The position numbers were made by a program, and so were the translations under genes. The notes under the pieces are model-generated. The model saw only the letters and a list, made by a program, of their open reading frames with translations. It was not told the origin of the DNA and ran no database searches. From contig CAVRIR010000005.1 in NCBI GenBank assembly GCA_963721305.1, positions 806,001 through 870,000 of the forward strand: a stretch of DNA of 64,000 nucleotides, written 5' to 3'. Shown here one piece after another: positions 8,730-17,548 of the stretch. The first letter of the stretch is position 1, and the number at the start of each line of letters is the position of its first letter. Source of the stretch: DATAES01 sp963721305 (lineage in GTDB: Bacteria; Actinomycetota; Acidimicrobiia; Acidimicrobiales; JACDCH01).

Positions 8730-10148
8730 TCAGTAGGCCGTCGGCTCGAGGCGTGGGAGCTCGACGCGCACGGTCGTGCCGTGTCCGAGTCCGGTGTCGA
8801 GCGTGACCGTGCCGCCGTGCGCGTCGACGATGGCTTGGACGATCGAGAGCCCGAGTCCCGATCCGCCATGGTGGCGCGATCGCGACGGATCGGCGCGGTA
8901 GAAACGTTCGAACGCGTGAACGGCGATGTCCGGCGTCATGCCGGGGCCGTCGTCGTGCACTTCGAGCACCGCGCTGCCGTTGTTGCTTCGCACCCGCGCC
9001 TCGATGGCCGCATCCGAGGGCGTGTGCACGAGCGCGTTGCTCACGAGGTTGGCGACGACCTGTCGGAGCCGGTGCTCGTCACCGTTCACGACAACACCTT
9101 CGGTCACGGATGCAGTCACGCGCCGTTCCGGAGAGCGCGCCCGTGCGTCGGCCGCGGCGTCCACGGCGAGCACGCCGAGATCGACGGGTCCGCGATCGAT
9201 CGGCCGGCCTTGGTCGAGACGGGCGAGCAGCAACAAGTCGTCGATCAACGTGCCCATGCGAATGGTCTCGGCCTCGGTCCGGCGCATCGCCTGCCGAAGC
9301 TCTTCGCGCTCGTCGAGACCACCGCGCCGGTAGAGCTCGGCGTAGCCGCGGATCGTCGCAACGGGCGTGCGGAGCTCGTGTGACGCATCGGCGACGAACT
9401 GGCGCAACCGGGACTCCGACGCGGATCGCTCGTCGAACGCCTCCTCGATCCGCGACAGCATCGAGTTGAGCGCGTCGCCGAGCTCGCCTGCCTCCGTTCC
9501 TTCATACCCTGTCGGCACGCGGTGCGACAGGTCGCCAGCGGCGATCGCGGTAGCCGTCGCAGTCATCTGCTTCACGGGACGGACACCGAGACGGATGACC
9601 CACCACGTGACCAATGCGAGGATGCTCAGCACGAGCGCGGTGACGAGCACCTCGACCCAGATCAGCCGGCTGACCGACGCGTCGACATCCGCGAGCGACA
9701 GGGCCGCCACGAACGTGGTGTTCCCCCGGTTGCCCTGGAACGCCATCACGCGGTAGCGGGTGTCCGATGAAGGGTTGGTTCCGACGGTGAACGGTTGGGT
9801 GACCGGATTCCCGTTGCTGTCGTAGACGTCGTCCACGTTGATCGCAGGTTGTGGCGCGTTGGAGTCCTCGAACGCGGGGGCAGCGATCGTGCGGACCGTG
9901 TCGCCGTCGACGTAGCCGAGGTACAGCGAGTTCAGGCTGCCGCTGGGACGCTCACTCGGGCCCTGGCCGGGCGGGCCGCCGTTTCGGTCGAACGGGCCGC
10001 CCTGGACCGACGGCCGTGCAGCCGCGAGCTGCGCGTCGATGCGCTGGATGAGATACGACTCGGTGCTGCGCGTGATCGCCACCGCCGCCACCACGAGGAC
10101 GACGCCGACTACCGCCATACCGACGAGCAGCCGCGCGCGCAAAGACAT
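8730..10148 (-). CDS. Sensor histidine kinase with HAMP domain
   Basis: The 472-aa membrane kinase has TM1 at about residues 7-26, an extracytoplasmic sensor of about 130 residues rich in Pro, Asn and Gly, and TM2 at about 164-186. A HAMP domain follows, then the HisKA motif FVADASHELRTPVATIRGYA with phospho-accepting His257. The HATPase domain has N and G boxes (NLVSNALVHTP; DDGPGMTPD; GGSGLGLSIVQAI). It should phosphorylate the response regulator encoded immediately upstream in the same operon (9-bp gap). It resembles the actinobacterial TrcS/CutS group. The signal sensed is unknown. Confidence 0.93.
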   Translation of the reverse strand: MSLRARLLVGMAVVGVVLVVAAVAITRSTESYLIQRIDAQLAAARPSVQGGPFDRNGGPPGQGPSERPSGSLNSLYLGYVDGDTVRTIAAPAFEDSNAPQPAINVDDVYDSNGNPVTQPFTVGTNPSSDTRYRVMAFQGNRGNTTFVAALSLADVDASVSRLIWVEVLVTALVLSILALVTWWVIRLGVRPVKQMTATATAIAAGDLSHRVPTGYEGTEAGELGDALNSMLSRIEEAFDERSASESRLRQFVADASHELRTPVATIRGYAELYRRGGLDEREELRQAMRRTEAETIRMGTLIDDLLLLARLDQGRPIDRGPVDLGVLAVDAAADARARSPERRVTASVTEGVVVNGDEHRLRQVVANLVSNALVHTPSDAAIEARVRSNNGSAVLEVHDDGPGMTPDIAVHAFERFYRADPSRSRHHGGSGLGLSIVQAIVDAHGGTVTLDTGLGHGTTVRVELPRLEPTAY

Positions 10149-10157
10149 GGCGACCCG

Positions 10158-10838
10158 TCAGTTCGCTCGCAACGTGTAACCGACGCCTCGAATCGTTTGG
10201 ATGAGGCGAGGCTCGACGTTGTCGACCTTGCGACGCAGGTAACCGATGTACGTCTCGACCACGCCGCCGTCGCCGCCGAAGTCGTACTGCCAGACGTGAT
10301 CGAGGATCTGCGGCTTCGACAGCACGCGGCCCTGGTTGATCAGCAGGTAGCGCAGGAGGTTGTACTCGGTCGGCGACAGCTGCACCTCGACGCCGGCTCG
10401 CAGGACGCGATGCGCGTCGTCGTCCATCTCGAGATCGGCGCACCGCAGCCGCGCATCCGGTTGCGCGAGGCCGGACCGGCGTAACACTGCTTGGACCCGG
10501 GCGACGAGCTCCTCGAGGCTGAACGGCTTGACGAGGTAGTCGTCACCGCCGAGCGTGAGACCCCGCACCTTGTCCTCGGTGCCGTCCCGGGCCGTCAGGA
10601 AGACGATCGGGGTGCGGCTGCCCTCGGTCCGCAAGCGCCGGCAGACCTCGAAGCCGTCGAGGTCGGGCAGCATGACGTCGAGGACGATGACCGCCGGTTG
10701 GTCCGCCACCGCGGCTGCGAGCGCCTCGCGGCCGGTCGCCGCGCTCTGGACATCGAAGCCCAAGTGGCGCAACGCCGCCTCGAGCATCGAGCGCAGGTTC
10801 TCCTCGTCGTCGACCAGCAGGAGTCGTTCACCAGCCAC
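10158..10838 (-). CDS. OmpR-family response regulator
   Basis: The product is 226 aa. The receiver domain has acidic pocket residues in LLLVDDEENL, phospho-acceptor Asp54 in IVLDVMLPDLDG, conserved Thr in VFLTARDG and Lys in YLVKPFS. The C-terminal winged helix (LSPTEYNLLRYLLINQGRVL to VVETYIGYLRRKVD) binds DNA. It is first in an operon with the adjacent sensor kinase and probably regulates its own operon, as is usual for this family. The target regulon is unknown. Confidence 0.94.
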   Translation of the reverse strand: MAGERLLLVDDEENLRSMLEAALRHLGFDVQSAATGREALAAAVADQPAVIVLDVMLPDLDGFEVCRRLRTEGSRTPIVFLTARDGTEDKVRGLTLGGDDYLVKPFSLEELVARVQAVLRRSGLAQPDARLRCADLEMDDDAHRVLRAGVEVQLSPTEYNLLRYLLINQGRVLSKPQILDHVWQYDFGGDGGVVETYIGYLRRKVDNVEPRLIQTIRGVGYTLRAN

Positions 10839-10913
10839 GACGCCAGCATCGCACCGGAAGCTGAGAGGTTGCTGAGAGCCCGCCGAGCGTCAACCGTGGC
10901 GCTCGGCGCCGGA

Positions 10914-11117
10914 TCACCCCTGGTCGGAGCGGACGTCGTCCCGGTTGAAGTCGGCTGGGAGCACGACGCCGTCGGTGAGGCGCCGTACGCGGTAGCGGAG
11001 CACGTCTGTCGTTGTGGGTTCGAGCGCTTCGGCGACCTCGAAGGGAGACGACGTCCAGCTGCCGTCGAAGCGATTGCGCACCTGGACGCGGGTGCCAGGC
11101 CTCAGTCCGTCGTTCAC
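10914..11117 (-). CDS. Small conserved actinobacterial protein
   Basis: The product is about 67 aa, beginning VNDGLRPGTRVQVRNRFDGS and ending VLPADFNRDDVRSDQG. The GTG start (complement of 11115-11117) is chosen because a perfect AGGAGG lies eight bases upstream. An ATG at 11138 would place that site inside the gene. The basic, beta-rich sequence resembles a small SH3/Tudor-like barrel found as a stand-alone protein in many Actinobacteria. Function is unknown. Confidence 0.7.
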   Translation of the reverse strand: MNDGLRPGTRVQVRNRFDGSWTSSPFEVAEALEPTTTDVLRYRVRRLTDGVVLPADFNRDDVRSDQG

Positions 11118-11247
11118 GGGGGCATCCTCCTCCCTCACCCTTTTCGGGATCCCGAGAGCCGCGATCTATTTCGATCTGATTACAACGCGAACGATAGCGA
11201 CCGATTCGTCCGGATCAAGCGCGGGTTTTTCGGAAGATTCTGGGCAG

Positions 11248-12024
11248 TCAGCGGCCCTTCCAGGCCGGCGTCCGCCGCTCGGCTGCCGCCCGGACGCCCT
11301 CGGCCGCGTCCTCGGTGGCGGCCGCGACCTTGCGCATCGTCTCCCCGAACCGGATCGCCTCGAGCGAGGGCATCGAACGGCTGCGCACCGCCATCTCCTT
11401 GATCGCGCGCGCGGCAAGGGGCGCGCCGGCGAGCAACCGATCGGCGAGCGCGCGCGCTTCGTCGAGCAACGTGTCATGCGGGACGACCCAACCTGCGAGA
11501 CCGATCTCCTTCGCCTTCGCCGCGTCGATGCGCTCACCGGTCAACAACAACTCCATCGCCGGTTGCCAACCGATGCGTTGCGGAAGTCGGATCGCGCCGA
11601 CGATCGTCGGAACACCGATACGCACCTCCGGATAACCGAACTGCGCGCGATCGCTTGCGATCACGAAGTCGCACCACGTCACGAGCGTGAGTCCGTAACC
11701 GAGGCAGTAACCGTTCACCGCGGCGATGACCGGCTTGAAGATCTCCCAGCCGCTCTCGAACGAGTTCTGCGTCGGCTTCTCCCAGAACGTTCCGGGGAAC
11801 GTGCCGGCCGAGTTCGTTCCATCACGAAGGTCGGCACCGACGCAGAACGCCTTGCCTTCGCCGGTGACGATCGCCACCCACGCGTCCTCCTCATCGCGGA
11901 ACCGAGCGAACGCGTCGTTGAGGTCGTCGCGCAACTCGCCGTTGATCGCGTTCAATGCCTCGGGCCGGTTGTACGTGATAGTCGCAACGTGCCCGTCGAG
12001 CTCGTACCGCACGGTGTCAGCCAT
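11248..12024 (-). CDS. Enoyl-CoA hydratase/isomerase family protein
   Basis: The product is 258 aa, the normal crotonase length. The opening HVATITYNRPEALNAINGEL, the oxyanion-hole segment GEGKAFCVGADLRDG and IAAVNGYCLGYGLTLVTWCD are diagnostic. The PEVRIGVPTIVGAIRLPQRI region follows. It should hydrate or isomerise acyl-CoA in fatty-acid or related catabolism. The ATG at 12024 is preferred, because upstream in-frame codons have no crotonase similarity. Usual catalytic Glu positions appear replaced or shifted (GVPTIVGA), so the exact reaction is open. It is divergent from a serine hydrolase gene. Confidence 0.9.
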   Translation of the reverse strand: MADTVRYELDGHVATITYNRPEALNAINGELRDDLNDAFARFRDEEDAWVAIVTGEGKAFCVGADLRDGTNSAGTFPGTFWEKPTQNSFESGWEIFKPVIAAVNGYCLGYGLTLVTWCDFVIASDRAQFGYPEVRIGVPTIVGAIRLPQRIGWQPAMELLLTGERIDAAKAKEIGLAGWVVPHDTLLDEARALADRLLAGAPLAARAIKEMAVRSRSMPSLEAIRFGETMRKVAAATEDAAEGVRAAAERRTPAWKGR

Positions 12025-12079
12025 GCGCCCATTGTCTCTCAGCGCACGGCTGGCCACCTGCTGCAAGGATTGTCGGTCG

Positions 12080-13138
12080 ATGTCCGACACCACGCTCGTT
12101 CCTCTGCCACCGCAACCGAAGTCCGTTCCGTGGCCGTCACCGGACCCGGATGGCTGGCCGCACGCAGGCCCGCCTGCGGACCTCGAGAAGCTGGTCGACG
12201 AGCTCGTCGCCGACGAAGCCCGGTACGGCACCACCTACGCGGTGCTCGTGATCCGCGAAGGCACGCTCCTGGTCGAGCGGTACGGCGGCGCGCTCCCGAG
12301 CTTCGATCACCCGCCGGTGCCGGTCACAGCGACCACGCCGCTGTTGTCGTGGTCGATGGCGAAATCGATCCTGCACGCCGGCATCGGCATCCTCGTCGGC
12401 CAGGGGCGGCTCGAGCTCGACGCGCCCGCGCCTGTTCCGGCATGGCACGTCGATCCGACCGACCCGCGCGCCGCGATCACGCTCGAGCACCTGCTCGCGA
12501 TGCGCGACGGCCTCGACTTCGCCGAGGACTACGTCGACGCCGGTGTGTCCGACGTGATCGAGATGTTGTTCGGTGAGGGAAAGGACGATGTCGCCGCGTA
12601 CGCCGAAGCGCGACAGCTCGCACATCCACCGGACACGCGCTTCAACTACTCGTCCGGCACGTCGAACATCGTGTCCGCGATCGCGGGACGCGCCGTCGGA
12701 GGCGGTGGTGCGTTGATCGACCTGTTGCGCGAGCGCGTGTTCGATCCGACCGGCATGACATCCGCAGATCCGCGACGCGACACCGCCGGCAACTTCATGG
12801 CCTCGTCGTACGTGTACGCGACGGCGCGCGACTTCGCACGATTCGGTCTGCTGTACCTGCGCGACGGCGTGTGGTCGGGGCAGCGGCTGTTGCCCGAGGG
12901 ATGGGTGGACCATGGCCGGCGCCAACGGTCGATCGACGAGGACGGCTCGGGCTACGGCGCGCACTGGTGGGTGGTCGACGACGACCAGGGCTCGTTCCGG
13001 GCGAGCGGCTTCGAGGGCCAGTCGATCCTCGTGTGTCCGGGCTTGGATCTACTCGCCGTACGGCTCGGCTATTCGACCGAGGACCAGTTACCCGCGTTGA
13101 AAGAATGGCGCTTCGCGGTCGTCGACTGGGCAAGATGA
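12080..13138 (+). CDS. Beta-lactamase-related serine hydrolase
   Basis: The product is 352 aa. The class C beta-lactamase/EstB motif SxxK appears as SMAKS in TPLLSWSMAKSILHAGIGIL, with the Tyr motif region as FNYSSGTSNIVSAIAGR. The later FRASGFEGQSILVCP replaces the KTG box, as in many esterases of this fold. No signal peptide is seen, so it probably works in the cytoplasm as an esterase or peptidase-like hydrolase. The stop overlaps the start of the next gene by an ATGA, indicating translational coupling. Confidence 0.88.
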   Translation: MSDTTLVPLPPQPKSVPWPSPDPDGWPHAGPPADLEKLVDELVADEARYGTTYAVLVIREGTLLVERYGGALPSFDHPPVPVTATTPLLSWSMAKSILHAGIGILVGQGRLELDAPAPVPAWHVDPTDPRAAITLEHLLAMRDGLDFAEDYVDAGVSDVIEMLFGEGKDDVAAYAEARQLAHPPDTRFNYSSGTSNIVSAIAGRAVGGGGALIDLLRERVFDPTGMTSADPRRDTAGNFMASSYVYATARDFARFGLLYLRDGVWSGQRLLPEGWVDHGRRQRSIDEDGSGYGAHWWVVDDDQGSFRASGFEGQSILVCPGLDLLAVRLGYSTEDQLPALKEWRFAVVDWAR

Positions 13139-13800
13139 CCGGCATGAGCAGCCAGTCGACGTCGACGAACATCGACTCCGAGAGCGGGCTCCGGCAGATC
13201 TACCGAATGCCGAAGCAGCGCTCGCTGGACAAGGAAGTCGACCATCTCGACGCCCACTGCCGCGACTTCATCGCGCACGCGCCGTTCGTCGTGCTGGCGA
13301 CCGTCGCGGCCGACGGAGCCGTCGACGTGTCCCCGAAGGGCGGCACGACCGGGTTCGTCGCGGTGCTCGACGACCACCGTCTCGCCATCCCCGACATGTC
13401 GGGCAACAATCGGCTCGACTCGATGGGCAACATCGTGTCCGGGGACGGGGTCGTCGCCTTGCTGTTCATGGTGCCGGGAACCGACGAGACGATGCGGGTC
13501 AACGGTCGTGCCACGATCTCGACTGATCTCGAGGTGCTCGACCAGTGTCCGGTCGACGGTATGGCGGCCAACGTCGCGATCGTGGTCGAGGTGCGCACGG
13601 CGTTCATCCACTGCGCGAAGGCACTGCGGCGCAGCGGCCTGTGGCATCCCGATCGCTGGCCGGACACCTCCGACATGGCGACGCCGGGCTGCATGCTCAA
13701 CGACCACATCGGCCTCGGCGATCCCGAGCTGTCCGAGAAGGCCCTGGAAGAGGGCTACGTGTTGACGACGTGGGCGATGGGCGGCGAGCCGCGCGCTTGA
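13135..13800 (+). CDS. Pyridoxamine 5'-phosphate oxidase-like flavin protein
   Basis: The product is 221 aa. FVVLATVAADGAVDVSPKGG, then RLAIPDMSGNNRLDSMGNI, then MRVNGRATISTD form the split-barrel FMN-binding fold of the MSMEG_1061/PPOX-like family. It carries the C-terminal ALRRSGLWHPDRW segment usual in these proteins. The ATG at 13135 overlaps the previous stop; a second ATG at 13144 is also possible. With the downstream LLM-type oxidoreductase it may belong to a flavin/F420-linked pathway. The substrate is unknown. Confidence 0.85.
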   Translation: MTGMSSQSTSTNIDSESGLRQIYRMPKQRSLDKEVDHLDAHCRDFIAHAPFVVLATVAADGAVDVSPKGGTTGFVAVLDDHRLAIPDMSGNNRLDSMGNIVSGDGVVALLFMVPGTDETMRVNGRATISTDLEVLDQCPVDGMAANVAIVVEVRTAFIHCAKALRRSGLWHPDRWPDTSDMATPGCMLNDHIGLGDPELSEKALEEGYVLTTWAMGGEPRA

Positions 13801-13839
13801 CTGTCCTCAGCGAGGGCTCGACTGAAAGGCGACAACGAC

Positions 13840-14742
13840 ATGGGACGCGACCGCTTCGACTTGGGCCGGGTCGGCATCTGGACCGGCGTGCTGGACGCCG
13901 TGCCGTCCGCCGAGGCACAACGCATCGCCGGCCGTATCGAGGAGATGGGATTCCCGTTGCTGTGGATCCCCGAGACCATCGGCCGGGACCCGTTGATCAC
14001 CTCGACGCTGCTGTTGTCAGCGACGTCAGAGCTCAAGCTCGCGACCGGCATCGCCAACATCTACGCGCGTGATCCGCTCACGATGGCGAACGCGCAGCGG
14101 TCGATCGAGGAAGCGTTCCCGGGGCGTTTCCTTCTCGGACTCGGCGTGAGCCATCACCATCTCGTCGACCGCGTGCGCCACCACGACTACTCGAAGCCGT
14201 ACTCGCACATGGTCAGCTACCTCGACGAGATGGACAGCGCGCTGTTCATGGCGGTGGGACCGTCCGAACGTCCCGCGACCGTGCTGGCTGCTCTCGGACC
14301 GAAGATGCTGAAGCTGTCCGCCGAACGCGCGGACGGAGCGCATCCCTACTTCGTGCCGGTCGAACACACCGCGCAGGCGCGCGAGATCGTCGGTCCAGAC
14401 GCGATCCTCGCGCCCGAGCAGATGGTCGTGTTCGAGACGGACCGTGCCCGTGCGCTCGAGATCGCGCGCAAGGGCATGGCCGTGTACCTGCGGGCGCCGA
14501 ACTACGTGAACAACCTGAAGCGGCTCGGGTTCACAGACGACGACGTGGCCGAAGGCGGGAGCGAGCGACTGGTCGACGCCATCGTCGCGTGCGGCGACGT
14601 GAACACGGCGGTCGATCGCGTGAATGCCCACTTCCAGGCCGGCGCGTCCCATGTGTGCGTGCAGGTGCTGCAGGACGACTTCACGTCCGTCCCCGAAGGC
14701 GCGTGGCGCGACCTCGCGTCCGCCATCGGCGACCTCACCTGA
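13840..14742 (+). CDS. LLM-class F420-dependent oxidoreductase
   Basis: The product is 300 aa with the luciferase-like TIM barrel. The N-terminal LGRVGIWTGVLD, GFPLLWIPETIGRDPLITST, ATGIANIYARDPLTMANAQR and GRFLLGLGVSHHHLVDR are typical of the TIGR03620-type F420-dependent group of Actinobacteria. These enzymes reduce or oxidise unknown substrates with coenzyme F420. It follows the PPOX-like gene by 39 bp and is probably in the same transcript. Confidence 0.9.
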   Translation: MGRDRFDLGRVGIWTGVLDAVPSAEAQRIAGRIEEMGFPLLWIPETIGRDPLITSTLLLSATSELKLATGIANIYARDPLTMANAQRSIEEAFPGRFLLGLGVSHHHLVDRVRHHDYSKPYSHMVSYLDEMDSALFMAVGPSERPATVLAALGPKMLKLSAERADGAHPYFVPVEHTAQAREIVGPDAILAPEQMVVFETDRARALEIARKGMAVYLRAPNYVNNLKRLGFTDDDVAEGGSERLVDAIVACGDVNTAVDRVNAHFQAGASHVCVQVLQDDFTSVPEGAWRDLASAIGDLT

Positions 14743-14759
14743 CCGGGAACCGGGGCGGC

Positions 14760-17117
14760 TTACGAGGGCTGGGCGGATCCGACGGCGTGCAGGACGGTGC
14801 GCTCGATCTCGGCGAGGAGGTCACGGTCGGCGATCTTGGCGCCCGCCCGGTCGCGCGCGTAGAAGGCATCGACCACGCGCGCGCCGAGCGTTTGCACCTT
14901 GGCCGAACGGATGTCGAGGTCGAGATCACTCAGAGCCTTGGTGATCCGGTACAGCAGACCGATCCGGTCAGGAGCCTCGACGTCGATCACGGTTGCATCG
15001 TCCGACGCTTCGTTGTCGAACGTGACGATCGTCCGCTCGGAAGTCGTGAGCCGGCGTTGACGCGCATGTGAACGCGCCCGGTCGGCCAGACGAGCCTCGA
15101 TGGCGAGCCGACCCTGCAGCGCGCGGTCGAGGTCCTCGATGATGTCGGACCATGGCGTCTCGTCGCGCAGTCGATCGACGACCCTGAAGCGGGACACCGC
15201 TCGGCCGTCAGCGGTCGAATAGGCCGACGCTTCGAGCACGTCGAGCCCTCGCAGCGCCAGCACGCCGGCAACGCGACTGAACACGCCGGGACGATCGTCC
15301 GTGACGACGGTGACGACATCGTCCTCCGCGACGATCCGATTGCGGCCCGGAGCCAGGGCGGCGAGGTCCTCGTCACGCACGGACGGCGCGGGCGAGGCGG
15401 GCAACGGCACCCCACTCAGACGGGCGTCGACGCGGACCACGAGCGCACGCACGAGATCCGCCTTCCACGGCGTCCACGCTGACGGCCCGGTCGCCTTGGC
15501 GTCGGCTTCTGTCAGCGCCGCGAGCAGATGCAGCACTTCGGTCGTTCCCACCGCCTTGGCCACGAGGTCGATGGTCGCGATGTCGTCGAGGTCGCGCCGG
15601 CTCGCGACGTCGCTGAGCAGCAGGTGGTCGCGCACGAGGCTCCGCAGGACGTCGATGTCATCCGGGCTGCACCCGATCCGTGCCCCCAACGCACCGGCGA
15701 GCTCGACGCCGACCGTGCTGTGATCGCGGTCGTCGATCTTGCCGAGGTCATGGACCAGGGCGGCGAGCGCGAGGAGGTCGGGACGCTCGACCGTCGACGC
15801 CAGCTCGCTCGCGTTGGCAATGGTTTCCAGGAGATGCCGGTCGACGGTGAAGCGGTGGTAGGGGTTGTGTTGCGGACGTGAGCGCACCCTCGACCATTCG
15901 GGGACGAGCGGTTGCCACAGGTCGTGGTGGTCGAGCGCCTCGACCACGCCGATGGTCGGGGGACCCGACAGCAACAGCTGCTCGAACAGCAGACGGGCTT
16001 CGCGCGGCCACGGCTCGGGTAGAGGCGACGGCAGCGCACTCAGTCGATCGAGCGTCGCCCGCTCGATCGGAAGGTCGCGCTCCGCTGACGCGCATGCGAC
16101 GCGCAGGACAAGCAACGGGTCGCGCTGCCGCGCCACGTCGTCGTCCACGTGGATCTCGCCGTCCCGCTCGACCACTCCCTCCGCGACCACCCGGCTGCCG
16201 CCGGCACCGCGGCCTCGCGGTCCTTGCAGGCCCGAGCGCACCCGGCGCCACGTGTCGTCGCTCATCCAGGCGATGGCGCGCGCGGCCTCGGCGATGCGGG
16301 CCATCAACGCTTCGGGCGAGGACAGACCGAGGGCCTCCGCGACCGGCACGCGGTCCTGCATCGTCAACACGTTGAGCGCTCGACCGGTCGATCGCTGCAG
16401 CTCGACGCGCACGTCGAGCAACGAGTCGTACGCGACGTCGAGCGCGGGCTCGTCATTCGCGAACAGCACTCGGTGCGCGGCCTCCGCCCACCGCAGCCCG
16501 TGGACATCGCGCATCCCGCCGCGGCCTTCCTTGAGATCCGGTTCGAGCAGGAACGCGACCTCGCCCGCGCTCGCGTGCCGTTCGTCGATCCGCCGTCCGA
16601 GCTCGGTCAGCCAACGGCGCGCGCCGTTCTGCCACTGCCCCCTCGCCCGTTCGCCCAGCTCGTAGGCCAGGTCACGGTCACCGGCGATGCAACGGGCGCT
16701 CAACAACGAAGTCGCGGTGTCGAGGTCGCCGCTCGCGAGCTTCAGTGCTTGCGACACCGTGCAGACGCTGTGACCGAGCTTCAGCCCTTCGTCCCAGATC
16801 GGGTACCACAGCCGGTCCGCCAGCTCACGCACGTTGGCTCGTTTGCCGTGCACGAGCATCAGGTCGATGTCGCTCGTCGGGCACAGCTCCGAACGTCCGT
16901 AACCGCCGATGGCGACGAGCGCGACGTCGGACGCGGAATGGCCCGCCGCGTCGAACAACGCGGCGAGCCATTCGTCCATCAGGCGAGCGTGCTGCTCACA
17001 CCACGCCGCTCCGGTGAGACGGCGGTCCGCCAGCAGCCCGCTGCGATCGAGCTTCACATCATGACCGTAGGGGGAAACGCGGTCGAGAGGACCGCCGCCT
17101 ACGCCCCTACGACTCAC
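14760..17117 (-). CDS. glnD: Bifunctional PII uridylyltransferase/uridylyl-removing enzyme
   Basis: The 785-aa protein has the full GlnD order. The nucleotidyltransferase domain holds GGYGRSELCPTSDIDLMLVH, whose G-S-DxD motif is the catalytic site. The central HD domain has LAALVHDLGKIDDRDH. Two ACT domains follow near residues 600-670 and 700-785 (VTDDRPGVFSRVAGVLALRG; APDRIGLLYRITKALSDLDL). It senses glutamine and modifies PII (in other Actinobacteria by adenylylation). The stop of glnB overlaps its start by four bases, so the two are coupled. Confidence 0.95.
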   Translation of the reverse strand: MSRRGVGGGPLDRVSPYGHDVKLDRSGLLADRRLTGAAWCEQHARLMDEWLAALFDAAGHSASDVALVAIGGYGRSELCPTSDIDLMLVHGKRANVRELADRLWYPIWDEGLKLGHSVCTVSQALKLASGDLDTATSLLSARCIAGDRDLAYELGERARGQWQNGARRWLTELGRRIDERHASAGEVAFLLEPDLKEGRGGMRDVHGLRWAEAAHRVLFANDEPALDVAYDSLLDVRVELQRSTGRALNVLTMQDRVPVAEALGLSSPEALMARIAEAARAIAWMSDDTWRRVRSGLQGPRGRGAGGSRVVAEGVVERDGEIHVDDDVARQRDPLLVLRVACASAERDLPIERATLDRLSALPSPLPEPWPREARLLFEQLLLSGPPTIGVVEALDHHDLWQPLVPEWSRVRSRPQHNPYHRFTVDRHLLETIANASELASTVERPDLLALAALVHDLGKIDDRDHSTVGVELAGALGARIGCSPDDIDVLRSLVRDHLLLSDVASRRDLDDIATIDLVAKAVGTTEVLHLLAALTEADAKATGPSAWTPWKADLVRALVVRVDARLSGVPLPASPAPSVRDEDLAALAPGRNRIVAEDDVVTVVTDDRPGVFSRVAGVLALRGLDVLEASAYSTADGRAVSRFRVVDRLRDETPWSDIIEDLDRALQGRLAIEARLADRARSHARQRRLTTSERTIVTFDNEASDDATVIDVEAPDRIGLLYRITKALSDLDLDIRSAKVQTLGARVVDAFYARDRAGAKIADRDLLAEIERTVLHAVGSAQPS

Positions 17118-17455
17118 AACGCGTCGTCGCCCACCTCGCCGGTCCGGATGCGCATGAGCCGATCGAGGTCGAACGCCCAGATCTTGCCGTCACCGATCTT
17201 GGTGGTGCGGGCGTGGGTGGCGATGAGGTCGAGCACCTTGTCGACATCCGCGCTGTCCACGACGACTTCGAGCTTGACCTTCGGGACGAACTCGACCTTG
17301 TACTCCGAGCCCCGGAACGTCTCGGTCTTGCCGCCCTGCCGGCCGTAGCCCTGCACCTCGCTGACTGTCAGGCCGAGGATGCCGGCGCCCCGGAGCGCCT
17401 CTTTCACTTCTTCGATCTTGAACGGTTTGATGATCGCCGTTACGAGATGTGCCAC
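17114..17455 (-). CDS. glnB: Nitrogen regulatory protein PII (first copy)
   Basis: The product is 113 aa, the standard PII length. The GTG start is chosen from the ggagaca site just upstream and from alignment to the PII N-terminus (VTAIIKPFKIEEVKEAL). The T-loop YGRQGGKTETFRGSEYKVEF keeps the modified Tyr (equivalent to Y51). The Walker-like B-loop TKIGDGKIWAFDLD binds ATP/2-oxoglutarate. It lies between amtB and glnD in one operon and should regulate the transporter and be modified by GlnD. Confidence 0.95.
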   Translation of the reverse strand: MAHLVTAIIKPFKIEEVKEALRGAGILGLTVSEVQGYGRQGGKTETFRGSEYKVEFVPKVKLEVVVDSADVDKVLDLIATHARTTKIGDGKIWAFDLDRLMRIRTGEVGDDAL

Positions 17456-17548
17456 TGCTGTCTCCTGTCGCTGGGATCGTGAGTCACTGGACGAACATGG
17501 CCGGGGCCCGGGGCGCCTTTGCCCCGGGCCGGCCATCTCTTGCCGTCG

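Noticed and set aside
11014..12576. 520-codon plus-strand frame across the enoyl-CoA hydratase region
   Set aside because: It spans two real genes in other frames and a divergent promoter, with no conserved segment.
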